Made by a program: the position numbers and the translations under genes. A DNA stretch of 64,000 nt from VAZQ01 sp963744275. Its GTDB lineage: Bacteria; Pseudomonadota; Alphaproteobacteria; Rhizobiales; Xanthobacteraceae. How positions within the stretch are numbered: position 1 is the stretch's first letter; each line of letters opens with the position of its first letter. The notes under the pieces were generated by a model, which had not been told where the DNA came from, searched no databases, and worked only from the letters and a program-made list of their open reading frames with translations. Of the stretch, positions 62,701 through 64,000 are shown one piece after another. The stretch lies in NCBI GenBank assembly GCA_963744275.1, contig CAVUSX010000024.1:248001-312000 (forward strand). The letters run 5' to 3'.

Positions 62701-63003
62701 ATGGCAGCCAAGAAACCGGGCGCACAAACGACCATCACACTGAAGCATCTCGCCGCCGATCTCGCGGAAACCCATGAGATGTCGAAAAAGCAGTCCGAGG
62801 CCATACTCGGCGATCTGGTCGGCTTGGTGTCCAAGCATCTCAAGAAAGGCGACCGCATCCGCATCGGTGGCCTCGGCATCCTGGTGGTGCGCAAGCGTGC
62901 CGCCCGCATGGGCCGCAATCCGGCCACCGGCGCGCCGATCGAGATCAAGGCGAGCAAGAAGGTGGCCTTCCGCGCCGCCAAGGAGCTCAAGGAAGCCGTC
63001 TGA
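62701..63003 (+). CDS. HU-family DNA-binding protein
   Basis: A 100-residue histone-like protein. ATG at 62701 follows AGGAGGG. HU features are the N-terminal helices (LAADLAETHEMSKKQSEAIL) and the core with RIRIGGLGILVVRKRAARMG. The DNA-binding arm motif RNPATGAPIEIKASKKVAFR and end KELKEAV are normal. The extra N-terminal MAAKKPGAQTTITLKH is a basic extension often seen in Rhizobiales second HU copies. Confidence 0.94.
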   Translation: MAAKKPGAQTTITLKHLAADLAETHEMSKKQSEAILGDLVGLVSKHLKKGDRIRIGGLGILVVRKRAARMGRNPATGAPIEIKASKKVAFRAAKELKEAV

Positions 63004-63428
63004 CCGCTTCGCCCGCCCTTGCCATCGGGCATCGGCGGGCGGCCCCCACGGCCACGGCTCCGCTCGCTCGGAGCCAGGCTCTTCCGCTTCCCGCACGCGG
63101 CGGGCCAGCACGTACCGGTTCTCTTCGCCGCAGATCGATGCCCAATGTTGGCGGGCGGCGCAGCCGACATCACCTGCATCCTGCGCGCTGACGATCTGGT
63201 CGTGCGGGCCGGCCTCGAGCAGGGCTCGCCAGCCGCTGTCCCGGACCAGACGCTCCGCCCGGAATGCGCGCCATGCACGTGACACGCGTTTTCACGGCGT
63301 TCTTCCGCATCGTCGAAGCCGCGGATTTGCAAGCCTTTCGGCCGCTCGATATGGTGCCGCACGGCTGGGAAAGCCCACTTGCAGATGCGCGCATCACGAT
63401 CCTGCATCCATCTCCAGCTTGAAATGTC
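63004..63428. other. Region between HU gene and the last gene, no gene recognised
   Basis: About 425 bp. Frames are open on both strands because of high GC, but none gives a protein I recognise. A plus-strand frame of 49 codons (about 63272-63421, MHVTRVFTAFFRIVEAADLQ) and a minus-strand frame opposite are both possible; I do not choose between them. Confidence 0.4.
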
Positions 63429-64000
63429 ATGACCGAGACACGCTCAGCGGCGCCTGCCCCGTCCGCGCAGAATTCTCGCGTCGAGCCTCGCGCCGGGCCG
63501 GCCCCGCCGGTCGCAGCACAGCGCTATCCGATATTGATCGGCATTTCCGGCAAGCGGACCTTCGACGAGGCAAGCCCGCAGGCGGATCGCGCCCTGGCGG
63601 AAGCCATCGCGGCGCGCTTCCTGACCCTGTTCGAGGCGCTCGACCGGGATTTGCCGCAGACCCCGAAAATCGTCCTCATGGGGGCCGCCTTCGGGGCCGA
63701 TCTGATCGCCGCGGAAGCGGCCCTGCAAATGGGGCCGGACTGGGCGGTGGCGGCGATCCTGCCGTTCGAGCGCGCGCTGTTCGCGGAGGACTTCCAGCCG
63801 GCTTCCGACGCGCCGTCCTGGCGTGAGCGCTATGGCGCGCATGCGCGCGCGTTCGAGCGCGTCTTGGGGCCGCCCGACCAGCCCAATCCCCGGGTCCTGG
63901 TGCGCGAGCTGCCGAAGCTGGCGCTGGCGAGCGGCGGCGTCGCGACCGCCGAGCTTCTGTCCCGGCACAGCGCGCGGCGCGACAAGACCCTGCGCCGCAA
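63429..64000 (+). CDS. Protein of unknown function, N-terminal part (runs off the window)
   Basis: ATG at 63429; the frame is open to the end (about 190 residues). After a low-complexity head, residues about 33-120 read YPILIGISGKRTFDEASPQA, KIVLMGAAFGADLIAAEAAL and WAVAAILPFERALFAEDFQP. The hydrophobic strand plus GISGKR and the later GAAFGADLIAAE are reminiscent of Rossmann-like SLOG folds, in which a nucleotide is bound by a GxxG/R loop. This is a weak pattern match and the C-terminus is missing. Confidence 0.55.
   Translation, partial: MTETRSAAPAPSAQNSRVEPRAGPAPPVAAQRYPILIGISGKRTFDEASPQADRALAEAIAARFLTLFEALDRDLPQTPKIVLMGAAFGADLIAAEAALQMGPDWAVAAILPFERALFAEDFQPASDAPSWRERYGAHARAFERVLGPPDQPNPRVLVRELPKLALASGGVATAELLSRHSARRDKTLRR

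Noticed and set aside
62641..63285. 214-codon minus-strand frame covering the HU gene
   Set aside because: It is antisense to the clearly conserved HU gene and has no family features.

Overview
The window is about 64 kb of GC-rich DNA from an alphaproteobacterium, most likely of the order Hyphomicrobiales (Rhizobiales), in the Nitrobacteraceae/Xanthobacteraceae range. The evidence is the translation/lipid cluster rpsB-tsf-pyrH-frr-uppS-cdsA-dxr, a ribosomal protein S2 of about 330 residues with a C-terminal extension, a 14-gene nuo operon followed by birA, RNase J, methylmalonyl-CoA epimerase and DUF1467, a GTTC-N7-GTTC (alphaproteobacterial LexA) operator pair, and many TctC-type binding proteins and secreted proteins typical of soil bradyrhizobia-like genomes. 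This placement is inferred from gene content, not from a search.

Layout. 1-5.9 kb (minus): dxr (cut by the window edge), cdsA, uppS, frr, pyrH, tsf, rpsB, with a promoter ahead of rpsB. 6.2-8.8 kb (plus): a secreted PQQ-type dehydrogenase and a small secreted protein. 8.8-13.2 kb (minus): a pentapeptide-repeat protein and dnaE. 13.2-15.7 kb: small genes, including a 32-residue membrane micropeptide under two LexA boxes, a lipoprotein, DUF2158 and DUF1697 proteins. 15.8-19.3 kb (minus): lolD, lolC, proS. 19.6-20.7 kb: a higA antitoxin with a broken higB, bracketed by 16-bp direct repeats. 20.7-39.1 kb (minus): DUF1467, mce, rnj, birA and nuoN to nuoA, encoding complete respiratory complex I. 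This operon is interrupted by a 78-residue membrane protein (between nuoH and nuoI) and by an S23-like four-helix-bundle gene flanked by inverted heptad-like repeats (between nuoD and nuoC).

39.7-64 kb is accessory: a fused TctA-TctB transporter; an ArsR-SRPBCC pair with a perfect operator palindrome; a cytochrome c; two tandem cytochrome/beta-propeller proteins; tandem small Cys-rich secreted proteins; a LuxR-type regulator; a TctC binding protein; a TPR-methyltransferase; a Tat-exported MmgE/PrpD protein and a UbiD decarboxylase; envelope proteins; tRNA-Asp; an HU protein; and a gene running off the right end.

A technical feature dominates interpretation. At least 24 single-base frameshifts split otherwise well-conserved genes (dnaE, lolC, rnj, birA, nuoN, nuoM, a LuxR regulator, a tctC, prpD, ubiD and others). 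About 21 have the same polarity (one extra base), most are an extra C or G beside an existing G/C, and eleven lie in rnj and birA alone. I read these as sequence or assembly errors rather than decay, and give whole-gene coordinates. The most interesting biology is the SOS-controlled micropeptide, the four-helix-bundle element inside the nuo operon, the altered metal site of the PQQ enzyme, and the tandem small secreted proteins with shared ends.
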